Shown here: positions 45,701 through 52,808 of the stretch, piece after piece
Layout of the letters: each line of letters begins with the position of its first letter
How positions within the stretch are numbered: the stretch's first letter is position 1
NCBI GenBank assembly: GCA_023229425.1
Contig: JALNZG010000008.1
Coordinates: forward strand, 62,001 to 126,000
DNA length: 64,000 nt
Direction: 5' to 3'
Origin: Ignavibacteriaceae bacterium
GTDB lineage: Bacteria > Bacteroidota > Ignavibacteria > Ignavibacteriales > Ignavibacteriaceae
Translations under genes and position numbers: made by a program
Notes under the pieces: model-generated
Databases searched by the model: none
Told to the model about the DNA's origin: nothing
Seen by the model: only the letters and a program-made list of their open reading frames with translations

Positions 45701-48700
45701 GCAACTGCACGGATTAAAATTTCTGATTCTGCGAACACATCAATTTCTGTTGTAAGTAGTCAATTTAAAATTTATAATCCTTCATTAACCCTTACTTCAC
45801 CTGTTGGCAGCGAGCATTGGCAAGCCGGACTCACAAAGAATATTACGTGGACAAGTTCGCTTGTTGATCTGATTAAAATTGAATATAGTTTAGATGAAGG
45901 TTCTTCATGGAATTTATTAAAAGCTGATGTTGCAGCTCCTGCAGGAACGTACGAATGGAAAATATGGGACACACTTTCTACTAATAAAGCACGGATAAAA
46001 ATTAGTGATGTACGTTCTGGTCCAGCGATTGCTGATTCAAGCTCAAATAATTTTACAGTTACAAAAATAAAAGTTGTTTCACCGAACGGCGGAGAAATAT
46101 TCCAGGCAGGTACTACGAAAACAATTCAGTGGGAAATTAGTACACACGTTTCAGCGGTTAATTTAGAATACTCTTCAAATGGCGGAACATCGTGGGATCC
46201 AATTAAAACCAATGTAGCTGCGGCTTTGAACCAATATTCGTGGGATATTCCGAAGTCCAATCAGACGACTCAAGGAAGAGTGAGGATTGTTGCCGCTAAT
46301 GCTTTATCAATTGCAGATACCAGTGATGCGAATTTTAAAATTGGCTGGATTGCGGTTACTTCTCCTAACGGAAATGAAAATCTGCAAGCCGGTAGAACAT
46401 ACCAAATTGCATGGACGAAAAGCAGCAGCGTCTCCAATGTAAAAATTGAATACTCTTTAACCGGCGATGCAAACTATCAAGTAATTGCTTCTAATGAAGT
46501 CTCAACAGGGAAGTATGACTGGACGATCCCGACGGATGTTACTACTAATTTAGGAAGGATCAGAATTTCTGATGCAACTTCATCAGACCAAATATTGGAT
46601 ATAAGTGATACTACTTTCAAAGTGAGTCTTTTGAAGATCACCTCTCCGGTTGAAGGAACAAATTGGGCTTCCGGTTCAACTCAGACAGTTAAATGGAACA
46701 CGAGCGCAAATATTTCGAATGTGCGCATCGAATATTCTTCTAATAGTGGTTTATCATGGGATACGGTTACGACTTCTGCAATTGCTTCCGATAGTAGTTT
46801 CGATTGGAAAATTCCAAATAATTTGATCTCTTCGCAAGCAAAAATTAGGCTATTTAGTACAATCAATTCTGCGATCGGCGATACATCGAACAAGTTTACT
46901 ATCTTCGTTCCTTCAGTCTCTTTAAGCTATCCAAACGGAAGCGAGAGACTCCTTGCCGGATCAGTTGATACCATTAGGTGGAATGCACAATATGTTTCTA
47001 CTATCCGAATTGATTACTCAATTGATAACGGAACGAATTGGCAAGTCTTAAAAGATGTTGTTGATGCAACGGCCGGAAAATATGCATGGCAAATTTCGAA
47101 TGGATTATCGACCTCACAAGGCTTAATCCGCATTTCTGATGTAACAAGTGCCGGAATAAAAGATTCAAGTAATACGGTGTTTACAGTTGGCTGGATTGAC
47201 ATAACGTCGCCAAATGGAAACCAAAACTGGTTAGCGGGAAGTCAAAAAGATATTACCTGGAATGCGAGCACAAGCATTACATCTGTAAAAATTGAATATT
47301 ATAATGATAATTCTTGGCAAACAATTGTAACCGGTGTAAATGCATCACTTGGAAAATACTCTTGGGCAGTTCCTTCGGTTCCTGTAACTGCAGGAAAAAT
47401 TAGAGTTACGGATTTTGCTTCCTCTACATCAATAACCGATACAAGTAATGGAAATCTCACTATTAGTATTCTAACGATAGTTTCACCAAATGGAGGTGAA
47501 TTCTTTCATGCAGGAAATATAAATAAAATTAGTTGGACTAAGAATCCGATTTTCTCAAACTTGAAATTAGAATACTCTGTTGATAATGGAAGAAATTGGA
47601 ATATAATTGTAAATTCTATCTCAGCAAGTGTAGGTGAGTACAATTGGACTATTCCTGAAAATGTAACAAGCGATTCAGCTTACTTGAAAATAACGGATGT
47701 CGCCGATGCGGGAATTAAAGATTCAAGTAATAGTCCGTTCAAGATCGGGAGACTCCAAGTATTACTCCCAAGCGCATCTATTAAAGTTTTGGAAAATACA
47801 ACCTATACTATCCAATGGAGTGGAAGCACCAATATTCCCAAAATCGATTTGCACTATACCACAAATAATGGAAGAACCTGGGTTCCGATTGCAAGTGCAC
47901 AGGGAATTTCGTCAGCTTCAGGAAGTTATAATTGGCAGGTTCCGGAAACACCGTCTGATTCATGTTCAATAAGAATTAGGAACACTTCCGATATAACCTT
48001 TAGCACTATTAGCGATTCGCTTTTCACAATAGCTCAATTTAAACTGCTTACTCCAAACGGAGGACAGGTTTGGCAAGCCGGTAGTGACAAAGATATTACC
48101 TGGCAGTATAAATTTGTTACTAACTTACAAATTGAATACACAACAAACAGCGGTACTGATTGGAAAAGCGTTACTCCCAATACCATTGCGTCTTCTTTAG
48201 AAAAATATACCTGGAAAATTCCGGATGATATAAATTTTGCCGATGTTAACTTCAAAGTGAGAATTAGAGATATTGAGAATCCGAACATTGCCGACACGAG
48301 CAATAGTAATTTTACGGTAAGTTATTTGAAATTAACTTCTCCAAACGGAGGTGGAGGTCAACAGATTGGAACGTCCTATTCCATTCGCTGGAGCCATAGT
48401 CCTGCGACCATAAAAAAAGTTAAACTTGAATATACTATCGACGATAAGAATTGGCGTTATATTGATACTGTTTCTGCTGATTCGGTTTCCTACTTATGGA
48501 AAATTCCAAATACTCCTACGCAATTAGCCCGCGTTCGTGTAAGTGATTTTTCTCAGCCAACAATAAGCGATGCGAGTGATAGTGTAATCGTTATCAGTTA
48601 TATCGCGTTAAAATATCCAAACGGCAGTAAAACACAAAAAGTACAAGCGGGAAAAACCTATGCAATTTCCTGGGAAGGGGCTTATCTAAAAGGTGTTTCA

Positions 48701-50698
48701 ATTGATTATTCACTTAATGGCGGAGTGGATTGGAACCCAATTGATGATGCAAGAAATATTAATCCTGATTCAACATCATTTAATTGGACAATCCCGAATA
48801 CACCGTCAATGCAATGCTTGGTTAGAGTAAGTGATTTTGCGTATCCTGCAATTTATGATGTTAGTGATACGTTCTTTACGCTTTGTTCAATTACATTGAC
48901 AAGTCATAACGAATTGATTGCAGTGCAAAATAATTCTGTTCAAAAAATCACATGGGAATCGAAGAACATAGATTCGGTACGCATTCAACTTTCTTTGGAT
49001 AACGGGCTGACTTGGCCAGTTAGCTTCCCCGTGCAAAATGCAGCACTGCAAAGTTATGATTGGCAGGTTGGAAATCAAAAAACTATTTCTGCCCGGTTAA
49101 GAATTTCTGATCAATATGACGTTACTGTAAATGACGTGAACGATACTAACTTAGTTATAGGGTCGTATCCCAAAATCACTAAATTAAGTGCTACCCAAAA
49201 AGATACCATAAAGTTTACGTATGATTTTAGTACACCTGGTGAGCAATTAGATATGACAAAGTTTGAATATATTACTCAAAACAATAGTCCAATTGATGTG
49301 CTTAGCTCTGTTTCATTCATTAAAAACAACACTCCCGGACCGGTTGTTGATACTTTAAAGTGGGATTCAAAAAATAATCTTCCAAACTTTGAAGGATTAG
49401 TAAAAGTTAAAATTACACTGCAATCAAATTTTAAAGTTTCTTATGTAGTTGAACTTGATAGTGTTGGCGTTGATAATGTGCCCCCTAAATTTGATGTTAC
49501 AAAGATCAGTGAAATACAAGCACCATTTAGTTTAGGGTGGGGCAAAGCAATGCTATTCTGGAGCGCTGCAACTGATTCTAACAGTTCAATTAAATATACC
49601 GTAGCCTATTCTACGGATGAGATTTATGAAATAGATTCATCAATTACTACATCGAATGACACGGTTTATATTGCGTCTCTCCGTACTTCAACAAAATACA
49701 ATGTTAAGTTTACGGTTTTCGATGGTTTGAATAATTCTCAAGTATTTTATACACAATTCAAAACTTCGGCTGCGGCAGATTTTAACAACGATAATCAAAT
49801 TGATTTAGTTGATCTTGCTTCATTTGTAAAATCATGGAGTACCCCGGATTCTACTTACGGTGCAGACTTAGCTCCTTATACTGATTCAATCCCTATGATC
49901 AAAGTTGTCGGTGATCAGCGGCTAAATATACAAGACCTTTTTGTCTTTGTTGATATGTGGAATTATTACCAAACAACGAGAAGTTTACCGAAGAGAAATT
50001 TCACTTCAACGAATGAATCAGCTCAGATTGAAACACGCGAATTAAAAGTTCGGAAAGGCAAGAACGATTTTGTTCATGTAATAAATCTTGATGAGGAGAG
50101 TGAACTTATGGCTCTCTCTGCTGAAGTACATTACAATCCATCCCGTATGCGGTTTGATTCATCTTCCATTGGCGGAATAAATAAAAAATTAGAGGGTGGA
50201 TTTACGTTAGTACATAATGATTCACTTAATGGAATTGTAACGATCAACTATGCTGATCTAAATGGTAAGTTGGGAAAACAGCTTCAATTTATTTCCACAC
50301 TTTCATCAAATATGGATCGACTTTCTAATGAGGATTCGATTGTGATAGTGATTAACGGAATAAATAAATCCATGGAACAAACCTTCACTCAACAAGTTGT
50401 TTATTCAATTAAAGAAGTTCCAAATAACTTTAACTTATCACAGAATTATCCTAATCCGTTCAATCCTAAAACGATAATTAATTATGAATTGCCCGCTAAA
50501 GCAAGGGTCAGTTTAATGCTTTTCGATATTCTCGGAAGAAAAGTAGCAACCCTAATTGATGAAGAACAGAATGAAGGTTATTATCAGTATAGTTTAGATG
50601 CAAACAAAGTTGCCAATGGATTGGCAAGCGGTGTTTATATCTATAGATTAAGTGCCGGAAGTTATGGAGCAACTAAAAAAATGGTTTTATTAAAGTAA
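36743..50698 (+). CDS. Giant secreted surface protein: 44 Ig-like repeats, FnIII, dockerin-like, cohesin-like and T9SS domains
   Basis: A single uninterrupted frame of 4651 codons (about 500 kDa). A signal peptide (about 1-20) is followed by 44 tandem units of about 93 residues (about 38-4140). Each opens with a variant of L-x-L-T-S-P-N-G-G-E, continues W-Q-A-G-x-x-x-x-I-x-W, then I-E-Y-S-T-N-N-G-x-x-W, Y-x-W-T-I-P, and ends V-R-I-S-D, D-x-S-D. This is the Kre9/KNH-like Ser-Thr-rich Ig-type domain. Next come a linker domain, a FnIII-like module (about 4250-4345), and a dockerin-like pair. Its first loop DFNNDNQIDLVD (about 4350) fits the Ca-binding D-x-N-x-D pattern; the second loop is degenerate. 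A cohesin-like sandwich and a T9SS sorting domain (about 4565-4651) end the chain. AGGAG precedes the ATG. It probably forms a long surface fibre for adhesion. Confidence 0.9.
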   Translation: MKIFLKFTFSFFLLVTLVYGKSSWEMSYASSSPAPKSISVITPDGGEIFQAGRLTEIQWTSDAVANVKIQFTTNNGASWDTVINKTAASSGSFVWEIPNTISTNQAKIRVIDFTDISVADTSNTSFQIVRLILTSPTLNQKIQTGGAKTIQWTASSNIATVKLEYSTNSGGAWTTIVSNLPATPASYSWTPIPNTPSATANVRISLSSVPEISDTSDNFLITSLELTKPNGGENWFANSFKTITWTSTNLDLINLEYSTNNGSTWNFINSNPLSAGSGSYSWRVASSATAQAKVRISDATVSSINDVSDNVFTISSLKITSPNGGEGFAPTSTQNISWTSNSINTINIEYSTDDGNTWDAIQNSVNANLGSVSWNLPGFSFSDGRIRIVSTDDSTNYDISDNSFKVGSLSVISPNGSEILQKGLSQRIEWTNSSNVANVTIEVSSNNGTTWIPIAFNTAANTGFYNWTVGNFPSNQVLIRISDADNLNILDQSDAVFIIKKLDLVSPLGGEYFPVDSIKQILWNSGNVTNTKIEYSTDNGSSWITLTSSTPAAAQSYNWTVPNTPTNFAKVRISDADFPASEIADTSNNTFFISSLSLVSPNGGQNFPIGSLQTISWKTHSSISKVKLEYSTNNGSTWKTIVDSTTASALSYAWIVPNDPTVLARVRVSNASNSVVNDYSDSYFTIGSIRLTSPNGSEKWAVGNTKTITWLNVSTISSINIDYTTDNGTNWIPVASNLNASAETYNWSIPDTLTPSSLARVRVSSVTDNQIYDISDNVFTFAKISVTSPNGAEKLQVGKRINITWSASNISLVNIQVSTDNGLNWNTLANNVSASVGTYAWTISDMPTQLARIRIVDAEVPDVLDQSNATFSILKLDLTSPNLNEGWTIGTTKNITWSSSAIANVKLEYSTNNGSIWQSIIASVDATLGTYAWTIPNEPSSQSLVKISDVTTASIQDSSTSSFIIGKIAVTEPLAGSFYQAGKVLTVKWTSQGINNVRIAYTTDNGSNWNTLSNIINAATGTFNFTIPSNLNSTQARIKVSDASTGQIKDSSGLFTISSLALTSPNGGEYLQSGSTKSVTWSSSNITNINLEYSLDNGLNWLPIVSSYPAVSGSYDWALNAAFSSSTTLVRIVDASNPSIIDQSDNSFKIGSVQISSPVAGEIILAGSTKQITWTNSSSVTQIKIEYSSDDGANWNTIVNNYPSISGIYNWTVPSSLSSSTGRIRISDAGSSLNIVSTSGQFSFLALTVTSPNGGEIWQTGATKNITWSSSPTIANIKIEYSTNTGQNWFTISASVNASLGTYAWTIDTSIYSNQMSVRISDVTNSVIKDSSNSTFSVAKLRLLTPVASDYLQGGNTRQINWESSYLSNVKLAYSTNNGGSYTDIIASTPAAALSYSWTIPNNVSSSNTKIRISSASDPTISDSSQPFKVTYIRVLGPNGNENWLAGTSKAITWTAGSDIANVLIQFSTNNGNSWDSITTVTNNGSYTWTIPNSVTTTGRIRITNTANISLKDSSDNVFTVSNLSITEPILTSYWQGGTTKTIKWTSANISNIKAQYSTNNGVDWIDITASPVQASLGQLDWSIPANIFSNQAKVRIYDALDITRVVESPAFKISNLQVTTPNGGENLQAGSTKNITWSASSNIDSVLIEYSSDNGSNWNTLTTSGNSGTYSWTVPSQITTFGRIRISDKTNSLITDISNNTFTISSYVFITPDVNTYWQSGSTQQISWTIRNVNFVNIEFSSNNGANWSTVATNVLASFSGKYNWTLPGNVATNQALIRVSDVANPLNSIVSSPFKISYLNLTSPNDGEYLLAGTSRNVAWTSGSNIDSVSIEYSSDNGSTWLTLTSLANSGTYSWIVPNSVTTLGKIRIKDKSNPSISDGNNNSFVISSLVVNSPPAGSYWQSHKYIFGVYWLARNVENIKIDYSTNNGSDWIPIVASFPANITNYGWNIGNGNDIATDQAILRISDVDHPSNFAVSGVFKLSYIKVTSPNGGEILQAGATENITWNAGNNIANVKIEYSTNQGTNWVSIATVPNTGSYAWAIASNLSGLANIRVSDVTALTINDESESEFSINSLVLTSPLGGEKVQTGKLYSNFITWSASSNIAFVKVELSTDGGSTWASYSNLVNASDGKYPVTFSSSTAQAKIRITNSADATIVNQSGNFTIEQIALTAPVGTEYWQAGTSKNLTWTSALVSNVALEYSSDNGTSWNTIIASTPAAAGTYSWSIPLALASSQVKIRVSDASDNTISATHQNPFVVGDVKVVSPNGGEIILTGSVDTIKWNTSSNISLVRIDYSSDNGATWNLIKNNEAASSGQYLWTVSSQSVTPGNAFLIRVSDAASNFNIVDVSDNQFAVNGIRLVSPNGGEQYQVGAVQKIEWSASGNITKVRLEYSTDGTVWNNIQTNLTASTGFYNWTIPNVSSSTVKVKVSDDLNPSYSDISDTNFKIANVILTSPNGGESWQVGYKKNITWFAASNVSKVNLYYKPSSTGNWIPIDTNITASTNSYSWLLPNAVSQQAVVKIVDAASNFAIQDTNDAVFTISNIELTSPLGGENWRSGKANLIKWIRSSDVSNVDLYYSTNNGTVWDSIKLDVSASAGQYSWNIPANVNASQVKVRIHNSADVSISDTSDSFSVFYPSLTLVAPDGGEYIQAGSSYQIKWSSILVSKVKIDYYNGATWQQLTNTQSADSQKFTWTPDTSFSSASGKIRVLDAFDNVIGDTSNLSFKVGYVQLTTLNGGENLQANSVQNITWINSASVTSIKLELSSNNGTSWTTLQAALPSSPATYAWSVPNAPSDSLRIRISDAASSNLISYKSSAPFSISSVNLASPNGGETYQTGKKIAISWTASSNTQNVKLEYSTTSGSNWIDITDTTASLGSYNWTIPNTIANATTNALVRISNSFFPNIKDSSQAVFTIKHLEISAPVAGNEWQVNTIQTIAWNSANVQTVKIEYSTNDGTSWIPISSSVSDVLKAYNWLIPNTSTATARIKISDSANTSISVVSSQFKIYNPSLTLTSPVGSEHWQAGLTKNITWTSSLVDLIKIEYSLDEGSSWNLLKADVAAPAGTYEWKIWDTLSTNKARIKISDVRSGPAIADSSSNNFTVTKIKVVSPNGGEIFQAGTTKTIQWEISTHVSAVNLEYSSNGGTSWDPIKTNVAAALNQYSWDIPKSNQTTQGRVRIVAANALSIADTSDANFKIGWIAVTSPNGNENLQAGRTYQIAWTKSSSVSNVKIEYSLTGDANYQVIASNEVSTGKYDWTIPTDVTTNLGRIRISDATSSDQILDISDTTFKVSLLKITSPVEGTNWASGSTQTVKWNTSANISNVRIEYSSNSGLSWDTVTTSAIASDSSFDWKIPNNLISSQAKIRLFSTINSAIGDTSNKFTIFVPSVSLSYPNGSERLLAGSVDTIRWNAQYVSTIRIDYSIDNGTNWQVLKDVVDATAGKYAWQISNGLSTSQGLIRISDVTSAGIKDSSNTVFTVGWIDITSPNGNQNWLAGSQKDITWNASTSITSVKIEYYNDNSWQTIVTGVNASLGKYSWAVPSVPVTAGKIRVTDFASSTSITDTSNGNLTISILTIVSPNGGEFFHAGNINKISWTKNPIFSNLKLEYSVDNGRNWNIIVNSISASVGEYNWTIPENVTSDSAYLKITDVADAGIKDSSNSPFKIGRLQVLLPSASIKVLENTTYTIQWSGSTNIPKIDLHYTTNNGRTWVPIASAQGISSASGSYNWQVPETPSDSCSIRIRNTSDITFSTISDSLFTIAQFKLLTPNGGQVWQAGSDKDITWQYKFVTNLQIEYTTNSGTDWKSVTPNTIASSLEKYTWKIPDDINFADVNFKVRIRDIENPNIADTSNSNFTVSYLKLTSPNGGGGQQIGTSYSIRWSHSPATIKKVKLEYTIDDKNWRYIDTVSADSVSYLWKIPNTPTQLARVRVSDFSQPTISDASDSVIVISYIALKYPNGSKTQKVQAGKTYAISWEGAYLKGVSIDYSLNGGVDWNPIDDARNINPDSTSFNWTIPNTPSMQCLVRVSDFAYPAIYDVSDTFFTLCSITLTSHNELIAVQNNSVQKITWESKNIDSVRIQLSLDNGLTWPVSFPVQNAALQSYDWQVGNQKTISARLRISDQYDVTVNDVNDTNLVIGSYPKITKLSATQKDTIKFTYDFSTPGEQLDMTKFEYITQNNSPIDVLSSVSFIKNNTPGPVVDTLKWDSKNNLPNFEGLVKVKITLQSNFKVSYVVELDSVGVDNVPPKFDVTKISEIQAPFSLGWGKAMLFWSAATDSNSSIKYTVAYSTDEIYEIDSSITTSNDTVYIASLRTSTKYNVKFTVFDGLNNSQVFYTQFKTSAAADFNNDNQIDLVDLASFVKSWSTPDSTYGADLAPYTDSIPMIKVVGDQRLNIQDLFVFVDMWNYYQTTRSLPKRNFTSTNESAQIETRELKVRKGKNDFVHVINLDEESELMALSAEVHYNPSRMRFDSSSIGGINKKLEGGFTLVHNDSLNGIVTINYADLNGKLGKQLQFISTLSSNMDRLSNEDSIVIVINGINKSMEQTFTQQVVYSIKEVPNNFNLSQNYPNPFNPKTIINYELPAKARVSLMLFDILGRKVATLIDEEQNEGYYQYSLDANKVANGLASGVYIYRLSAGSYGATKKMVLLK
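36854..49163 (+). repeat. 44 tandem coding repeats of about 280 bp
   Basis: Repeat openings can be read as 44 successive variants of T-S-P-N-G-G-E, from ITPDGGEIFQAG to ITLTSHNELIAVQNNS. Most units have diverged at the DNA level, so this is an old array held by selection on the fold. A 23-base identity between units near 40905 and 43390 (coding I-A-S-T-P-A-A-A) points to occasional exchange between repeats. Confidence 0.85.
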
Positions 50699-50717
50699 TG
50701 CGTCACAGAGGTTTATT

Positions 50718-51587
50718 ATGAAATATTATATAAAACTGGAAAAGAAGATGAAATATTTTTTAAAACATTTCTCTATTCTCTTCATAAGTTTGTTTGCATT
50801 AACCTGTAACACTGGGGGAGTCGTAGATAATCCCCCACCTTTTCTTGAACTAATTGATGGTCCACAGGAAAGTGAAGTTTTAACTAAAGATAAGGTTGTC
50901 TTTGTCTGGCGTGGAAACGGTTCAGGATATACTTTTAAATACCGGCTGCTCTCATTGGATTCAGATAATTTCCCTTCGGTTTATCAGGATTGGACAAATT
51001 ATTCGACCGTGACTGACATAACTTATTCTAATCTTGATGAAGGTAAATTTAGATTTGAGATTCAGGCTAAAAGTGGAAGCCTTGAACCTGCTCCTTTAAA
51101 AAGAGAATTTTTCATTGATGCCATCAAAGGACCATCTTTAATGTTTTTTAAAACAAAAACTAATGTAACCGTCGGGAAATTAGATTCTGTTGGTATTTGG
51201 ATGGAAGACATAAATGGATTAGCCGGTTTTAGTATTGTTGTTGCTTTTGATAATAGTAGATTAAATTTAGTTTCTGCATCATCGGGGTCTTACGTAGTGC
51301 AAAAAAGATTTCAACAACTAACGGTTCCGAATTTAAATGATACTACATATGTTCTTAAAAGTGTTAACCAAACCGGAAAAATTGAAATCACCTCGGCATT
51401 TCTTACTGATCTTGGTTCTTTTCCGAATAAATCAATAAGCGGTTCGGGGAAAATATTGAATCTTGTTTTCAAGGGGATTGCAAAAGGGACAACAAATTTA
51501 GAAATTACAAGTATTGATCTTCGTGATGAAAAGGGAGTGGTAATTAGTTATAACACTCCCAAAAGCGGTATTATAGAAGTGCAGTAA
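50718..51587 (+). CDS. Lipoprotein with cohesin-like domain
   Basis: The 289-residue protein has a signal peptide with lipobox F-A-L-T-C (acylated Cys near 30). AGAGG six bases before ATG 50718 supports this start, though ATG 50748 would give a shorter, more usual signal. Residues about 40-140 form an Ig/FnIII-like module (VVFVWRGNGSGYTFKYRL). Residues about 148-289 resemble a cohesin: T-V-G-K-L-D-S-V-G-I-W opening, LAGFSIVVAFDNSRLNLVS, then GKILNLVFKGIAKGTTNLEI and the final Ile-strand. Cohesins bind dockerins. The giant protein 19 bases upstream carries a dockerin-like loop, so this lipoprotein may tether it to the outer membrane. The domain call is good; the partnership is inferred. Confidence 0.65.
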   Translation: MKYYIKLEKKMKYFLKHFSILFISLFALTCNTGGVVDNPPPFLELIDGPQESEVLTKDKVVFVWRGNGSGYTFKYRLLSLDSDNFPSVYQDWTNYSTVTDITYSNLDEGKFRFEIQAKSGSLEPAPLKREFFIDAIKGPSLMFFKTKTNVTVGKLDSVGIWMEDINGLAGFSIVVAFDNSRLNLVSASSGSYVVQKRFQQLTVPNLNDTTYVLKSVNQTGKIEITSAFLTDLGSFPNKSISGSGKILNLVFKGIAKGTTNLEITSIDLRDEKGVVISYNTPKSGIIEVQ

Positions 51588-51613
51588 TAAAAATTTCAGA
51601 CAGATCATTTAGG

Positions 51614-52564
51614 TCATAACGTTACTGTCAATCCCTCACGTGCTAAAAATATGTCAAGGTCTTGTTCTTTATAGTTTTTCTTTTTATATAAAACTGCATT
51701 AGCACAAAGTTTTCTTATAGCATCGTCATTGCGTTCAGGTCCGTGGTGAGTGATAGCTAGTTTTTTCACACCGGCTTTAATTGAAAGATCCACTCCGAAA
51801 AGTGCAGAGCTATGCCCCCAATCAATTTTTTCTATCTCTTCATCAAACGAATATTGCGCATCGAAAACAAGTAAATCGGCGTCTTTATAAAAATCTATAT
51901 ATGAACTAATTCTTTCAAAGGAAAGATTATTATATTCTCCATCAGTAGCAAAAACAAATGATTTCCCTTCAGCTTCAATTCGGTAAGCAAATGATTTGCC
52001 TGGATGATGCAGCTCAATGTGTTTCACAACCGTATTATTAATTTTTATTTCATCATCCTTTTTTAATTGAACAAATTCCTTTTTAGCAGACATATAATCA
52101 GTGGAAACTGGAAAAAAGCGAAAGTCCTGCTGGTAGTCTAAACGTCTTTGCAATTCAGAATGAGGACTATAAATAGTTATATGATAGTTAGGTAAATAAG
52201 CAGGAAGAAAAAAAGGAAATCCTTGAATATGGTCCCAATGAGTGTGTGACAAAAAAATATGAAACTGCATCGGTTTGTTATCCTGATTCAGATTCATAAT
52301 TTCATAGCCAAGTTCTCTTATGCCGGATCCCATATCTAAAATGATATGCGCATCTTCAGTTTTCACTTCAACACAAGTAGTATTCCCGCCAATGACAAAG
52401 CATTCTTCCCTTGCAAGGGAATTTAGAACTTCTTCCCGGCTTTGCGGAGTAGAAATATCTTTTTCTACCGCAAATTCAAGAACACGGAGCAGTTTATTAC
52501 GGATTTGTTTTCCATTCAACGGAGCCGGGATTGACCCGCGTACTCCCCAAAAGAGGACTTGCAT
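51614..52564 (-). CDS. MBL-fold metal-dependent hydrolase
   Basis: The roughly 316-residue protein starts at ATG 52564, giving MQVLFWGVRGSIPAP with GAAGG eight bases upstream. The longer open frame (to 52624) has no support. Metallo-beta-lactamase signatures are present: GGNTTCVEV, IILDMGSGIRELG, SHTHWDHIQGFPFF, ELHHPGKSFAYRI, FATDGEY, DLLVFDAQYS and ITHHGPERND. The opening and motif set match the PhnP/RNase Z-like branch that includes cyclic-phosphate phosphodiesterases and is often fused or linked to signalling proteins. The substrate is unknown. It converges on the cohesin lipoprotein gene. Confidence 0.78.
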   Translation of the reverse strand: MQVLFWGVRGSIPAPLNGKQIRNKLLRVLEFAVEKDISTPQSREEVLNSLAREECFVIGGNTTCVEVKTEDAHIILDMGSGIRELGYEIMNLNQDNKPMQFHIFLSHTHWDHIQGFPFFLPAYLPNYHITIYSPHSELQRRLDYQQDFRFFPVSTDYMSAKKEFVQLKKDDEIKINNTVVKHIELHHPGKSFAYRIEAEGKSFVFATDGEYNNLSFERISSYIDFYKDADLLVFDAQYSFDEEIEKIDWGHSSALFGVDLSIKAGVKKLAITHHGPERNDDAIRKLCANAVLYKKKNYKEQDLDIFLAREGLTVTL

Positions 52565-52808
52565 ATTGCTACCTTCAAAGGTTTTGTTGAAATTGTATAG
52601 TGAAAATATAATAAAAGTTTTCAATAAATGCTTTGTTTTATGTTACATTACTATATTTTTTTTTATTAGCTAAAATCATTCAATATTAGAAAAAAGCAAT
52701 CATAGATCATATTTTCTACTCATTGATTAAACTACCAATTTTTATACTTCAAACAAACTTATTAATTAATATATTTGTACTTAAAGTAACAAAAAATTGG
52801 AGTTGCTA

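Noticed and set aside
47697..47972. 91-codon plus-strand frame inside the giant gene
   Set aside because: It is an out-of-frame shadow of the repeats with no independent support; the same holds for the many minus-strand frames under this gene.
36854..49163. Long periodic array that might suggest a CRISPR or satellite repeat
   Set aside because: The period is about 280 bp, the units encode one continuous protein, and they have diverged at the DNA level; no short direct repeats with unique spacers are present.
52565..52624. Longer N-terminus for the MBL hydrolase
   Set aside because: The extra 20 residues are Phe/Asn-rich with no family similarity, and ATG 52564 has a good ribosome site and the conserved opening.
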